64,000 nucleotides of DNA, from NCBI RefSeq assembly GCF_004803755.1, contig NZ_CP032311.1, positions 2,062,501 to 2,126,500 of the forward strand. Direction: 5' to 3'. This DNA is from Pseudomonas sp. DG56-2 (GTDB lineage Bacteria; Pseudomonadota; Gammaproteobacteria; Pseudomonadales; Pseudomonadaceae). Made by a program: the position numbers and the translations under genes. Position 1 is the stretch's first letter; each line of letters begins with the position of its first letter. Under the pieces are notes generated by a model. It was not told the origin of the DNA. It saw only the letters and a list, made by a program, of their open reading frames with translations, and did no database searches. Of the stretch, positions 8,437-17,126 are shown piece after piece.

Positions 8437-9782
8437 CGCGCGCTGAGGGTTTTTGAGGAGTGCTGGACCTGCGCCCAGGCCCTGAGGAAGTTGCCGCCCC
8501 AGAGCTTGCCGATATCGGCTTCGGAGTAGCCGCGAGACAGCAGTTCGGCGGTGACGTTGCGGATCTGGCTGACATCCTCGAAACCTTCGAGGCCACCGCC
8601 GTCGTTGAAGTCGGAGCTGATGCCGACATGCTCGATACCGATGGTCTTCACTGCATGATCGATAGCATTGCCGAAGTCGTTCAAGGTGGCCTTCGGCTCC
8701 TCGGCGAGAATGGCGTACAGCGCTTTTGCATATTCGCCAAAGCGCTGTTCTGGCCAGGTGGCGATCGCCGGGTCACCCGGCATCAATGCCCAGGCCTGGT
8801 TTGGCAGCGGCGGCAGCTCGAAACGTTGGCGCAATTGTTCGATCTGCGCTCGGCTCGCCTGACTGATCGGGCGTAAATAGTCACCGTAGGTGGGGATCAT
8901 GACCACGCCACCACTGGCCGCGATCAGGCGCATTTCGTCGTCGTCCAGGTTGCGCGGGATATCCACCAGCGCCCGTGGGCCGGAGTGCGAGGCCACCAAC
9001 GGCGCGCGGCTCAGGGCGCTGACCTGGCGCAGGGCCTGGCTGGACATCTGCGACACATCAATGATCACGCCCAGGTCGTTGAGCCTGCGTACCGCCTGCT
9101 GGCCGAGCGTTGAAAGGCCGCCCAGGGCGTTGGCGGTGTCGTGGAAGAACGGCATGGGTCGCGAAGAGTCAGCCCAGGCGTTGTTGCCCACGTAGTTGAA
9201 GCCGAACATGCGCAGGCCGCGGGCCGCCCAGAAATCCAGCTGATCGAGGCTGGTGCCCAGCGGATAGGCATTGAGCATGCTGATGAATATCGCGAACTTA
9301 CCTTCGCCTTGCAGCCTGCGAACGTCGTCCGGTGAGTAGGCGATAGCCGCCTGCTCGGGAAAGTCGCGCGCCATGTTGTTGATGATGCGGTAGCTGGATT
9401 CCTGTTGCGCGCGTGCCTGGGCAACGAAGTGGGGGCTGGGGCGATGCGGCGCACCTTCGCCTTGCCAGATCGGCGGCCAGCCAAACACCGTAAGCGCCGC
9501 CGCGGACAGGCCACCACGCTGCAGCTTGGGTAAATCGAACTGGCCCTGGCTGTCGCCATCCAGTGGATTGTGTGCCGAGCCCAGTGTCAGCGGCACGCTG
9601 ATATGCCCATCGAAGGTCAGCAGACGTTCGTGCATATCGTTGGCCTGGCGGATGACCGCGAAACTGTAGCCGGGGTTGTCCCGATAGCCCTGGTCCCAGG
9701 CCCACCAGCTTGCGCTGGCACCGAGCGCGAGGAGCACCGGCAGGCCGAAACGCAAGGTGTGCTGCCAACGTGGTCGAGTCAT
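8433..9782 (-). CDS. pvdM: PvdM, M19 dipeptidase-like pyoverdine maturation protein
   Basis: 449 residues with an N-terminal signal or anchor (residues 8-30) and a renal-dipeptidase (M19) fold. Landmarks are FDGHISVPL, ASHSGPRALVDIPRNL and EHVGISSDFNDGGG. Family knowledge: PvdM is periplasmic and needed for PvdP-dependent oxidation of ferribactin. Two classical zinc ligands appear replaced: HxD reads H-I-S and the His of HPRNL reads Ile, so ordinary dipeptidase activity is doubtful. It is the first gene of the leftward operon, coupled to pvdN, with a PvdS box 34 bp upstream. A paralogue lies at 11390-12742. Confidence 0.93.
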   Translation of the reverse strand: MTRPRWQHTLRFGLPVLLALGASASWWAWDQGYRDNPGYSFAVIRQANDMHERLLTFDGHISVPLTLGSAHNPLDGDSQGQFDLPKLQRGGLSAAALTVFGWPPIWQGEGAPHRPSPHFVAQARAQQESSYRIINNMARDFPEQAAIAYSPDDVRRLQGEGKFAIFISMLNAYPLGTSLDQLDFWAARGLRMFGFNYVGNNAWADSSRPMPFFHDTANALGGLSTLGQQAVRRLNDLGVIIDVSQMSSQALRQVSALSRAPLVASHSGPRALVDIPRNLDDDEMRLIAASGGVVMIPTYGDYLRPISQASRAQIEQLRQRFELPPLPNQAWALMPGDPAIATWPEQRFGEYAKALYAILAEEPKATLNDFGNAIDHAVKTIGIEHVGISSDFNDGGGLEGFEDVSQIRNVTAELLSRGYSEADIGKLWGGNFLRAWAQVQHSSKTLSAR

Positions 9783-9815
9783 TGCCTTCTCATGGTTCGC
9801 TGCTGTCTGGGGAGG

Positions 9816-9839
9816 ACGAGCGCAGCGAGAAAAAATTTA
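9816..9839 (-). promoter_or_regulatory. PvdS iron-starvation box for pvdMNO
   Basis: Minus strand TAAAT (9839-9835), 16 bases, CGT (9818-9816). It is back to back with the pvdA box, 29 bp away, forming a divergent PvdS-dependent promoter pair. Confidence 0.87.
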
Positions 9840-9868
9840 CTGCGCTGCTGCCAGGTGTGAAGGCTGGT

Positions 9869-9892
9869 TAAATTTTCCCCGATTGTTCTCGT
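9869..9892 (+). promoter_or_regulatory. PvdS iron-starvation box for pvdA
   Basis: TAAAT (9869-9873), 16 bases, CGT (9890-9892). It predicts a start of transcription near 9900 and a leader of roughly 85 nt before the pvdA ATG at 9987, which has GGAG upstream. Confidence 0.88.
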
Positions 9893-9986
9893 TCCTAGTC
9901 AACAGACGACCTGCCGCCTCGCCAATGACCGACAGGGTTAATTTGTTTCACCCCGACCATCGGGGCTTATCTGGAGGACACTGGAT

Positions 9987-11324
9987 ATGACTCAGGCAAT
10001 TGAATCGGCCGTCGTACATGACTTGATCGGCATCGGCTTCGGCCCCTCGAACCTGGCCCTGGCCATCGCCCTGGAAGAGCGCGGACAAATCCAGGGCCCG
10101 CTCGATACCTTGTTTCTCGACAAACAGGCCGACTACCGTTGGCACGGCAATACGCTGGTAAGCCAGAGTGAGCTGCAGATATCCTTTCTCAAGGATCTGG
10201 TAACCCTGCGCAATCCAACCAGCCCGTACTCGTTTGTGAACTACCTCAAGCAGCACGGCCGTTTGGTCGACTTCATCAACCTGGGCACGTTTTATCCCTG
10301 CCGTATGGAGTTCAATGATTACCTGCGTTGGGTGGCGTCGCATTTCGAGGCGCACAGTCGCTATGGCGAAGAGGTGTTGCGGGTTGAGCCGGTGCTGAAC
10401 AATCAACTGGTCGAGGCATTGCGGGTCATATCCCGGGATGCGCAGGGTGTGGAGTTCGCACGAACGACGCGCTCACTGGTGCTCAGTCCTGGGGGCACGC
10501 CGCGTATCCCAGCGATTTTCGAAACACTCAAACGTGATGCGCGGGTGTTCCATCACTCCCAGTACCTGGCGCGTATGGCCAAGCAGCCATGCGTTGACGG
10601 CAAGCCGATGCGAATCGCGATTGTCGGTGGCGGCCAGAGTGCTGCTGAGGCCTTTATCGACCTCAATGACAGCTACCCGTCGGCGCAGGTGGATTTGATC
10701 ATTCGTGGCTCGGCACTCAAGCCTGCCGACGACAGCCCATTCGTCAACGAAGTGTTTTCTCCGGAGTTCACCGACCTGGTGTTCCAGCAGCCGGCCAGCG
10801 AGCGCGAGCGTTTGATCAATGAGTATCACAACACCAACTATTCGGTAGTTGACCTGGACCTGATCGAGCGTATCTACGCGATCTTCTATCGGCAGAAAGT
10901 CTCCGGTGTGGCTCGTCACGCATTCCATACCCTGACCACGCTGCAGCAGGCCAGAGCCACCGAGCAAGGCGTTGAACTTGTGATGCGCAACAACGCTACC
11001 GGCGAAACCCGCATGCAAGGCTATGACGCCGTGGTGTTGGCCACCGGTTACGAGCGTCAGATGCATCGCCAGTTGCTGGCGCCGCTAGACGATTATCTGC
11101 ATGACTACGAAGTCGATCGCAGCTACCGCTTGCTGACCGACGAGCGTTGCAAGGCCAGCCTGTACATGCAGGGCTTCAGTCAGGCCAGTCACGGGTTGAG
11201 CGATACCTTGCTGTCGGTACTGCCGATCCGCGCCGACGAGATTGCCGCCTCACTGTATGAGCACGACAAGTCGCGTGGGCAGGTGCGTGACGCGAAGGTG
11301 TCGCTGTTGGCCACGGCCAGCTAA
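9987..11324 (+). CDS. pvdA: PvdA, L-ornithine N5-monooxygenase
   Basis: 445 residues of the siderophore N-hydroxylase family. FAD site GIGFGPSNLALAIA near residue 12, NADPH site IVGGGQSAAEAF near 213, and the conserved C-terminal ATGYE near 355. It hydroxylates ornithine to N5-hydroxyornithine with FAD, NADPH and O2 in the cytoplasm, supplying the hydroxamate ligand of pyoverdine. It is monocistronic, divergent from pvdM, behind its own PvdS box and followed by a strong terminator at 11345. Start chosen for the GGAG 11 bases upstream. Confidence 0.96.
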   Translation: MTQAIESAVVHDLIGIGFGPSNLALAIALEERGQIQGPLDTLFLDKQADYRWHGNTLVSQSELQISFLKDLVTLRNPTSPYSFVNYLKQHGRLVDFINLGTFYPCRMEFNDYLRWVASHFEAHSRYGEEVLRVEPVLNNQLVEALRVISRDAQGVEFARTTRSLVLSPGGTPRIPAIFETLKRDARVFHHSQYLARMAKQPCVDGKPMRIAIVGGGQSAAEAFIDLNDSYPSAQVDLIIRGSALKPADDSPFVNEVFSPEFTDLVFQQPASERERLINEYHNTNYSVVDLDLIERIYAIFYRQKVSGVARHAFHTLTTLQQARATEQGVELVMRNNATGETRMQGYDAVVLATGYERQMHRQLLAPLDDYLHDYEVDRSYRLLTDERCKASLYMQGFSQASHGLSDTLLSVLPIRADEIAASLYEHDKSRGQVRDAKVSLLATAS

Positions 11325-11344
11325 ACGCTGCTTGCCGATGAATG

Positions 11345-11379
11345 AAAACGCCGCCTTGGTCAACCCGGGCGGCGTTTTT
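11345..11379. terminator. Bidirectional terminator between pvdA and the second pvdM-like gene
   Basis: 11-bp perfect arms (11345-11355 and 11368-11378) with an A-run on the left and a T-run on the right. It can serve both pvdA (+) and the convergent 11390-12742 gene (-). Confidence 0.85.
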
Positions 11380-11389
11380 GTTGGTCGCG

Positions 11390-12742
11390 TCAAGGTGTGA
11401 CGCTGGCAACCGGGTCTGCGGCTTTTTGCACCTGATCCCATACACGCAGGAAGTTGCCGCCCCACAGCTTGCCGATATCGGCCTCCGAGTAACCGCGTGT
11501 CAGTAATTCGGCAGTGACGTTGCGGATCTCGCTGACATCCTGAAAACCGTCGACACCGCCACCGTCATTGAAGTCTGAACTGATGCCAACGTGATCTATG
11601 CCGACTTTCTTCACCGTGTAGTCGATGGCGTCGACGAGGTGCTTGAGGTTGGCCTTGGGCTCCTCTTCAAGGATGCCGTAGAGGCTTGCGGCATACTCGC
11701 CAAAGCGCGCTTGCGGCCAGATGGCAATGATCGCATCCCCTGGCATCAAGGCATTGGCCAGGCCTTGCAAGGGTTGCAGGTCAAAGCGTGCGCGCAACGC
11801 TTCAAGCTTGTCCAGGGTGGGTTTGCTCAGCGGTTTTAGGTAGGTGCCAAACGCGACCACCTGGATAACCCCGCCGCTGTTTTTGATCAGTTGCATTTCC
11901 TTGTCGCTGAGGTTGCGCGGGATGTCTACCAATGCCCGTGGCGCCGAATGTGAGGCAACCATGGGTGTGCGGCTCAGGCGGGCGACATCTTCCAAGGCCA
12001 GGGTCGACATCTGCGAGACATCGATAATTACGCCCAGTGCGTTGAGGCGTTTGACCGCCTGCTCGCCGAGCGGTGACAGGCCACCGAGGGCGTCGGCGGT
12101 GTCGTTGAAAAATGGTAACGGCCGCGAGGAATCCGCCCAATCGTTGTTGCCGGTGTAGCTGAAACCGAACATGCGCATGCCGCGGGCGGTCCACAGGTCC
12201 AGTTGCGACAGGTCGTGGCCCAGCGGATAGGCGTTGAGCATGCTGATGAAAATGGCGAACTTGCCTTCACGGTTGAGGCGCCGGAAGTCCTCAGGGGTGT
12301 AGGCAATACCCACCTGGTTGGGAAAGTCGCGAACCATATTGCTGATGATTGTGTAGCGCACCTCCTGCTGATGCCGGGCTTCATCGACAAAGCCTGGCGT
12401 AGGGCGGTGCGGCGCATTCGGGCCGTTCCACAGCTCCGGCCAGCCGAACACGGTCAGGGCGGCGCCAGACAAGCGGCCCTTGCCGATCTTGACCAGATCC
12501 AGCTGAGCGGTACCGTCGGCGTCGAATTCGTGGCCGGCACTGCCCATGCTCAACGGCACGGTGATATGGCTGTCGAACGACAACATGTGTTCATGCAGGG
12601 CGCTAGCTTGCTCGACGATAGCGCGTGGGTAGCCTGGGTCTTCTCTGGTGTATAGGTAACCTGCTACAGCTGCGGACACTGCCAGGGCCAGGGGCAGGCC
12701 GATGTACAACGCTTTTCGGGTGCGGGACTGAGTCATTGCCAT
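11390..12742 (-). CDS. Second PvdM-like M19 dipeptidase-family protein
   Basis: 450 residues, clearly paralogous to PvdM along its whole length (shared blocks include KFAIFISMLNAYPLG, FNDGG and SEADIGKLWGGNFLR). It has an N-terminal hydrophobic anchor or signal (residues 14-30). As in PvdM, the HxD zinc motif reads H-I-T (FDSHITVPL) and HPRNL reads IPRNL. A perfect PvdS box lies upstream, so it is likely iron-regulated and part of pyoverdine biogenesis. Whether it is redundant with PvdM, acts on another siderophore form or works as a partner subunit is not visible here. It is convergent with pvdA. Confidence 0.88.
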   Translation of the reverse strand: MAMTQSRTRKALYIGLPLALAVSAAVAGYLYTREDPGYPRAIVEQASALHEHMLSFDSHITVPLSMGSAGHEFDADGTAQLDLVKIGKGRLSGAALTVFGWPELWNGPNAPHRPTPGFVDEARHQQEVRYTIISNMVRDFPNQVGIAYTPEDFRRLNREGKFAIFISMLNAYPLGHDLSQLDLWTARGMRMFGFSYTGNNDWADSSRPLPFFNDTADALGGLSPLGEQAVKRLNALGVIIDVSQMSTLALEDVARLSRTPMVASHSAPRALVDIPRNLSDKEMQLIKNSGGVIQVVAFGTYLKPLSKPTLDKLEALRARFDLQPLQGLANALMPGDAIIAIWPQARFGEYAASLYGILEEEPKANLKHLVDAIDYTVKKVGIDHVGISSDFNDGGGVDGFQDVSEIRNVTAELLTRGYSEADIGKLWGGNFLRVWDQVQKAADPVASVTP

Positions 12743-12818
12743 CTCGACGCTGGGGCTGATCGGAGCGGCTTGCCCAGCGCGTGAGAGTGTCTGGGGCGAA
12801 GCTTGGGTATCAGGAGGG

Positions 12819-12842
12819 ACGAGTGGCGATGGAGGAAATTTA
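12819..12842 (-). promoter_or_regulatory. PvdS iron-starvation box for the second pvdM-like gene
   Basis: Minus strand TAAAT (12842-12838), 16 bases, CGT (12821-12819), 77 bp before the ATG. Identical architecture to the boxes of the core pvd genes. Confidence 0.83.
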
Positions 12843-12920
12843 GCGCGCGGCGCGCGTTCAAGTTGTGCCGCAATCGGCCGATAGAAAAGTCAACCCATAC
12901 ACCTTCAGGATGATGAACGC

Positions 12921-13361
12921 ATGGTCGGCATTACACTGGTATCGAACAATGCAATCCCATTAAACGGTGTGTCCACCGGGGTTGTGAACATCAATGCCGG
13001 CGCTGAGGCGCAGGCGGCGAAAACCGAAGAAGATCCGCTCAAGCTGAGCTTTTCTGGCGCTGCCGCCAGCAACAAGAGCGAAGCCAACGAATCTGTCGAA
13101 AGCGGAGAACCCGAACACATCCAGCAGCTGCGCAAAATGATCGAGCGCCTGCGAAAGCAATTGGAGCAGCAACAAAAGCAGCTTCAGGAAATTATGAGCA
13201 GCAACATGGAAGCAACTGCCAAGGCCTCCGCGGTCGCTGCTGCACAATCGGCAGTGAGCGCAACCATGAGTGCGCTCATGACCGCCAACGCCCAGTTGGT
13301 CAAGGCCCTGCTGGACGCTGGCGGCGGTGGTGCTGGAAGCATGGTCAGCACCACGGCTTGA
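12921..13361 (+). CDS. Hypothetical coiled-coil protein
   Basis: 146 residues, no signal peptide. The N-terminal third is polar and low in hydrophobic residues, residues 70-96 form a strong charged/Gln-rich coiled coil (ERLRKQLEQQQKQLQEI), and the C-terminal half is Ala/Ser/Met-rich and helical, ending in a Gly-rich tail. The layout recalls FlxA-like Pseudomonas proteins, but I cannot assign a function. It stands alone between the divergent pvdM-like gene and the convergent pbpG gene. Confidence 0.7.
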   Translation: MVGITLVSNNAIPLNGVSTGVVNINAGAEAQAAKTEEDPLKLSFSGAAASNKSEANESVESGEPEHIQQLRKMIERLRKQLEQQQKQLQEIMSSNMEATAKASAVAAAQSAVSATMSALMTANAQLVKALLDAGGGGAGSMVSTTA

Positions 13362-13407
13362 ACCCCGATGGGTCTGGCGGGCAAGCCGCGCCGGCCCGGT
13401 ACTTCAA

Positions 13408-14331
13408 TCAGTCAACCTGTGGACGGTTCTGGCTGCGCTCGGACTTGTAGCGCATGGCCACGGCAGGTGCAGGTTTGGTGCTGCCGGTTTCCAGCCACTG
13501 GCGCATGCGGCTGGCGTCGGCGAAGTGGGTGTACTTGCCGAATGCATCGAGAATAACCATGGCCACCGGGCGGTTATCCATCTTCGTCAACAACACCAGG
13601 CAGTGTCCGGCATCGTTGGTGAAACCGGTTTTGGTCAGGTCGATGTCCCAGTTGCTCTTGTTGACCAGGTGGTCGGTGTTGCGAAAGCCTAATGTGTAAT
13701 TAGGCTTGCGGAACGCCACGGTTTTCTCGCGGGTGGTGCTCAATTGGCTGAGCATCGGATAATTGCGCGCTGCCAGCAGCAACTTGCCCAGGTCACGAGC
13801 GGTGGAGACGTTGCTGGTCGACAAGCCTGTGGGTTCGACATAACGGGTGTGGGCCATGCCCAAGGCCTTGGCCTTGGCGTTCATCGCCTTGATGAATGCG
13901 TTGTAGCCGCCTGGATAATTGTGCGCCAGCGTCGAGGCCGCACGGTTTTCCGAAGACATCAAGGTAATCAGTAGCGTTTCCCGGCGACTGAGCTGGCTGC
14001 CCAGGCGTACCCGTGAATACACTCCTTTCATTTCCTTGTTCTGGGCGATGGTCATGGTGAGCATTTCATCCATGTTCTGCTTGGCGTCGAGCACCACCAT
14101 GCCGGTCATCAGCTTGGTCACCGAGGCGATAGGAACCACCCGGTCGGCATTGTTGGCGTAAAGCACCTTGTTGGTCTGCAAATCGATCAACAAGGCAGCG
14201 CCAGAGGCCAGGTGCAACTTAGCAGGATCGCGTTGCACTTGGGCAGGGGGTTGCGCAGCAGTGGCCGTTGGGACAGTCGCGGTACTGGTGAGCAACAGCA
14301 GCAGGCTTAGAATCGAAAGGGAGGTTTTCAC
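13408..14331 (-). CDS. pbpG: D-alanyl-D-alanine endopeptidase (PBP7)
   Basis: 307 residues from a GTG at 14331, chosen because it gives a normal signal peptide ([13 protein letters not shown], cleavage near ATAAQ). The longer in-frame ORF to 14400 adds an atypical leader. Penicillin-binding active-site motifs are all present: SVTK (SxxK), SSEN (SxN) and KTGFT (KTG). The family cleaves D-Ala-meso-Dap cross-links in periplasmic murein. The upstream intergenic region is the left boundary of the 14.4-23.56 kb island, so its promoter may be affected by the insertion. Confidence 0.9.
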   Translation of the reverse strand: MKTSLSILSLLLLLTSTATVPTATAAQPPAQVQRDPAKLHLASGAALLIDLQTNKVLYANNADRVVPIASVTKLMTGMVVLDAKQNMDEMLTMTIAQNKEMKGVYSRVRLGSQLSRRETLLITLMSSENRAASTLAHNYPGGYNAFIKAMNAKAKALGMAHTRYVEPTGLSTSNVSTARDLGKLLLAARNYPMLSQLSTTREKTVAFRKPNYTLGFRNTDHLVNKSNWDIDLTKTGFTNDAGHCLVLLTKMDNRPVAMVILDAFGKYTHFADASRMRQWLETGSTKPAPAVAMRYKSERSQNRPQVD

Positions 14332-14400
14332 GTCAATGCTCACTAAAAGTTGGTATGTCGTTGGCTGTGCAAGGGTTTTCCCCCAAAAAAACGCTCGCAT

Positions 14401-14472
14401 TCTGGAGTATGGCCTAGAGTCTGTCGATTAGCCTGTGATCATTGGGCGAAACATGAACGAAATTTAATCCTG
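14401..14472. repeat. 72-bp direct repeat, left boundary of genomic island (attL-like)
   Basis: 14401-14472 matches 23485-23556 in the same orientation with only three differences, all C/T. The copies flank a 9-kb block of accessory and broken genes, and this copy abuts the integrase stub, as expected for an attachment site. Confidence 0.8.
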
Positions 14473-14817
14473 TACCGATTCTGTACCAATTAGCTGCATT
14501 TCGAGTTTCTCCAGTTCGGACCATTCACTGGCCGAGTTCAGCCATTTTGCATAGGTCGACAGCTGTACCTGGACAGAGTGCCCAAGCTGACCCGTAATGA
14601 ATGCTGGATTCATCCCTGGCATGAGACACATCGTGGCATAGGTGTGCCGGCAGTTATACTGTGGGCGTGGACGGATTTTCTTTCCGGCGATCGCTTCCAG
14701 TTCGATGTAAAGGGGGAAATCGAACTTGCCGACTATCGCCGACACCCTAACGTTTCTAATCTCAGCGATTTTAATAGCGCCTACAAGGCTGTTCGGGAGC
14801 TCGTTAAGGTCAATCAA
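14464..14817 (-). pseudogene. Tyrosine recombinase (integrase), C-terminal remnant
   Basis: 118 codons matching only the end of a phage-type integrase. Box II and the nucleophile region are readable: CRHTYATM, QLGHS and the catalytic Tyr in STYAKW. The N-terminal DNA-binding domain and box I arginine are missing, so it should be inactive. Its last bases overlap the 72-bp repeat, the usual arrangement of an integrase next to its attachment site. Likely the original mover of this island. Confidence 0.75.
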
Positions 14818-15053
14818 TCACCGTAGAGGCAGTCGATGCCTTCATCGATCTCAGCGAACAAGTCGTACTGAATCTCTGCGTAATGCATCATCTGCTGATA
14901 GCTGGGTCGGTCCTTGCGGAAGCGGGCACCGTCGCCGGCGAACTCGTCGGTTAATTCAATTCGCCCCGGACAGTTTCCGACGCGGGGAGTTGAGGGGCGG
15001 ACGTCTGAAAAAATAGGGATGAATTGATTCGTTGAGCGCTTACTAACTGTCAC
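14814..15053 (-). CDS. Hypothetical island protein
   Basis: 79 residues, polar, no signal or membrane segment, with an acidic end (AEIQYDLFAEIDEGIDCLYGD spans the last 21 residues). It overlaps the integrase stub by 4 bp (GTGA). I do not recognise it. It could be the fused remains of a deleted integrase-region gene. Confidence 0.4.
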   Translation of the reverse strand: MTVSKRSTNQFIPIFSDVRPSTPRVGNCPGRIELTDEFAGDGARFRKDRPSYQQMMHYAEIQYDLFAEIDEGIDCLYGD

Positions 15054-15112
15054 ATAGTCAACAATGATTTGAGATGCCGGCCGCTATCCTGGCCGGTTTG
15101 GAGTCACTTGTA

Positions 15113-16225
15113 TCAACAGCTTATCTTGTGAGATTCAACAGCCTTTACATAGGCTTTTAGGGCTTCATTTTTTGATTCTCCATCAAGCCCATGGTGAATT
15201 TCTCGATGGCAAGACGGGCAGATCGCACCTATATACATTGGGTGGTCCGGGCCACCGTCGGATACTCGATTCACGTGATGCGGCTCAAGGTAGGGTGATC
15301 CATCTTTCTTCATAAAAGGTGCCGGTTGCTGGCAGCTTTCGCAGTTACCACCTGATCTACGGATGACATAGTTTGCGATTACTTTGCTACGACGGTAGAT
15401 CGTACGCATTGCAGCGGCTTTAACTCCTGGCCCGCCAGTTCCAGCCGCTGCGAATGCAAGAGCTCGTGCTTCTTCGAGCGTCGGGGGCGGCACGAACATT
15501 TCATCTTCCTGAACCTCGAAATCTTTTCGATGGGCTACTGTTTCCGTTTGCACCAGGTTGAACACAACAATCTGGCGCTCTTGACCACGTTTATCGAGTC
15601 CAGTGCGCCACTCATAGCTAGCACCTGTAAATTCGCCTATGTACTCCTGGCCAACGCCCTTTCCAAGCGATTTAAATAAATGAAGAGCTCTCCCTGCCTC
15701 AGCGTGTTGGAGGATGGCTAGGTTGCCTCTTGTCAAAGTCATATCACCGGTCTGGCCTTCACCGGTGTAGCTGACAACTCCATTATCATCAGTTGAATCT
15801 GTGTATCCATATTGTTCACCAGAGTCTCCAGTGAACAGGAAAATTGCTGGTGCTTGAGCAGATGGAGAAATGCCGCTCTGCCGGCTACCTCCGAACAAGT
15901 CGTGGATCTCGGTCTGACGGTCGTAAACCTGACCAACTACAAATCGTAGCTCCGGCTTTGACGATCGGGGGAGATCAACGATCGTAAACCCGTGTCGCTT
16001 CAGGTAGCTGTTTGTTGGCTGCCCTCCAGAGAAGTGGCCTACGGATATGCCGGTCGCCAGCGATACAATTTTCTTCGCAGGATACATCTGGTTATTGGCG
16101 CTGATTGCATAGCGATGAGCCTGGTTATTCATCCATCCTTTCCACTCGGGCAGGCCTCGGAAACTGCCGTCGAACTGCTTCAGTGCGCGCTCCAGCAATT
16201 CTGTTTTGACGGGTGGGAGTTTCAA
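15113..16225 (-). CDS. Type IV (modification-dependent) restriction endonuclease, SRA-like plus HNH
   Basis: 370 residues. An N-terminal ~75-residue domain (EWKGWMNNQAHRYAISANNQ) resembles the head of ScoMcrA-like enzymes. A central SRA/YDG-like domain (about 85-235) contains GGSRQSGISPS, YTDSTDDNG and YTGEGQTGDM. The C-terminal HNH nuclease has CESC near 311, EPHHVNRVSDGG and CPSCHREIHHG. Enzymes of this build cut DNA carrying modified bases (5-methylcytosine or phosphorothioate) and restrict phages or incoming modified DNA. No methyltransferase or dnd genes are nearby, which fits a stand-alone type IV enzyme. All four HNH zinc cysteines are present. The modification recognised cannot be read from the sequence. 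Confidence 0.85.
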   Translation of the reverse strand: MKLPPVKTELLERALKQFDGSFRGLPEWKGWMNNQAHRYAISANNQMYPAKKIVSLATGISVGHFSGGQPTNSYLKRHGFTIVDLPRSSKPELRFVVGQVYDRQTEIHDLFGGSRQSGISPSAQAPAIFLFTGDSGEQYGYTDSTDDNGVVSYTGEGQTGDMTLTRGNLAILQHAEAGRALHLFKSLGKGVGQEYIGEFTGASYEWRTGLDKRGQERQIVVFNLVQTETVAHRKDFEVQEDEMFVPPPTLEEARALAFAAAGTGGPGVKAAAMRTIYRRSKVIANYVIRRSGGNCESCQQPAPFMKKDGSPYLEPHHVNRVSDGGPDHPMYIGAICPSCHREIHHGLDGESKNEALKAYVKAVESHKISC

Positions 16226-16402
16226 GGTTCGATATCCTTATGGCAGTTGTGACATGAGAGAGCATCCAATCGTCGCTTTCTTTGCTTACAGGTGCAATGT
16301 CAATATAGTGGCCCCATTGCTCAGGCACCTTCCTCGCCTGGGTGGCGTGATTCGTTGGGTCGGGGTGCTTGCTTCGCTGTTTGCCAAACTGAGAGAGTGG
16401 TA

Positions 16403-16600
16403 ATGGGGTTGCGAGAAAGGCATAAAGCTTGGCTAGAGTGGTTCAATCGGAGGCGCCAGCGTCGAGTGGGCGGCACCTTGCTCGCGATTTGCGCTGTCGG
16501 CATCGGGGTATATCCGAGTCAGCACTGGAGCTACCTTGCGATCCCAGGGATCCTCTGGTTCATCAGTGCTTGGCCACCAGAGCTAGACGAAAAGCCTTGA
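16403..16600 (+). CDS. Small inner-membrane protein (65 aa)
   Basis: 65 residues with a very basic amphipathic N-terminus (LEWFNRRRQRR) followed by two short hydrophobic segments (about 23-36 and 43-56). The start at 16403 has GAGAG eight bases upstream. It is divergent from the restriction enzyme. Size and layout resemble the 17127-17324 protein. Function unknown; a toxin-like or holin-like small membrane protein is possible, but nothing proves it. Confidence 0.5.
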   Translation: MGLRERHKAWLEWFNRRRQRRVGGTLLAICAVGIGVYPSQHWSYLAIPGILWFISAWPPELDEKP

Positions 16601-16679
16601 GACTCTGACTGGCAGCGTGGGGGGTAGGCCGCGTGCACTTTGAAGGTGAGCATCGCCGTGCGTCTTCGAAGCACTAGTC

Positions 16680-17034
16680 CAGCTCTTGATTTGCCCGGAA
16701 TTCGGCCTGGCTTCGAGTGGCCGTCCACACCCGGCGCTCGTAGTGTTGCGCATCGCCGAGCATGTACTTCACATCGTCCTAGTCATTCATATCGTTGGCG
16801 AGTACCTCGAACTACTTCAGCGGCAGTTCTTCGGCCATTTCGCCGTACTGCATTTCCCAGGTGGGGTGGTAGTTTCGGATGCGCTTCTTCGGGGTGCTGT
16901 CGAGGATGACGCCGATGTAGTGCCCGCGATCCGTCAGGATCACACCAGGCTCGCCGTTGGCGATCACGCTGCGCCCGATCTCGGCCAGCACATTGTAGTG
17001 GCGTCGTACGTAGCCGATAGTTGTAGTTGCCCAT
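16680..17034 (-). pseudogene. Decayed phage or island gene
   Basis: A good AAGGAG and ATG (17034) open a frame MGNYNY, but the coherent protein continues in a shifted frame (YVRRHYNVLAEIGRSVIANG, then ILTDRGHYIGVILD and HPTWEMQYGEMAEELPLK). Two in-frame stops follow within otherwise sensible protein (DDVKYMLGDAQHYERR). One frameshift and at least two nonsense codons make it a pseudogene. Family not recognised. Confidence 0.5.
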
Positions 17035-17126
17035 TGCTTTCTCCTTGCAGGCTCCGCCCATGCCGGGCTGGCGGTATTTGTTGAAGTGAGTGATATGCTT
17101 TTGCGACGTACAAGGAGTGGTTGCTG

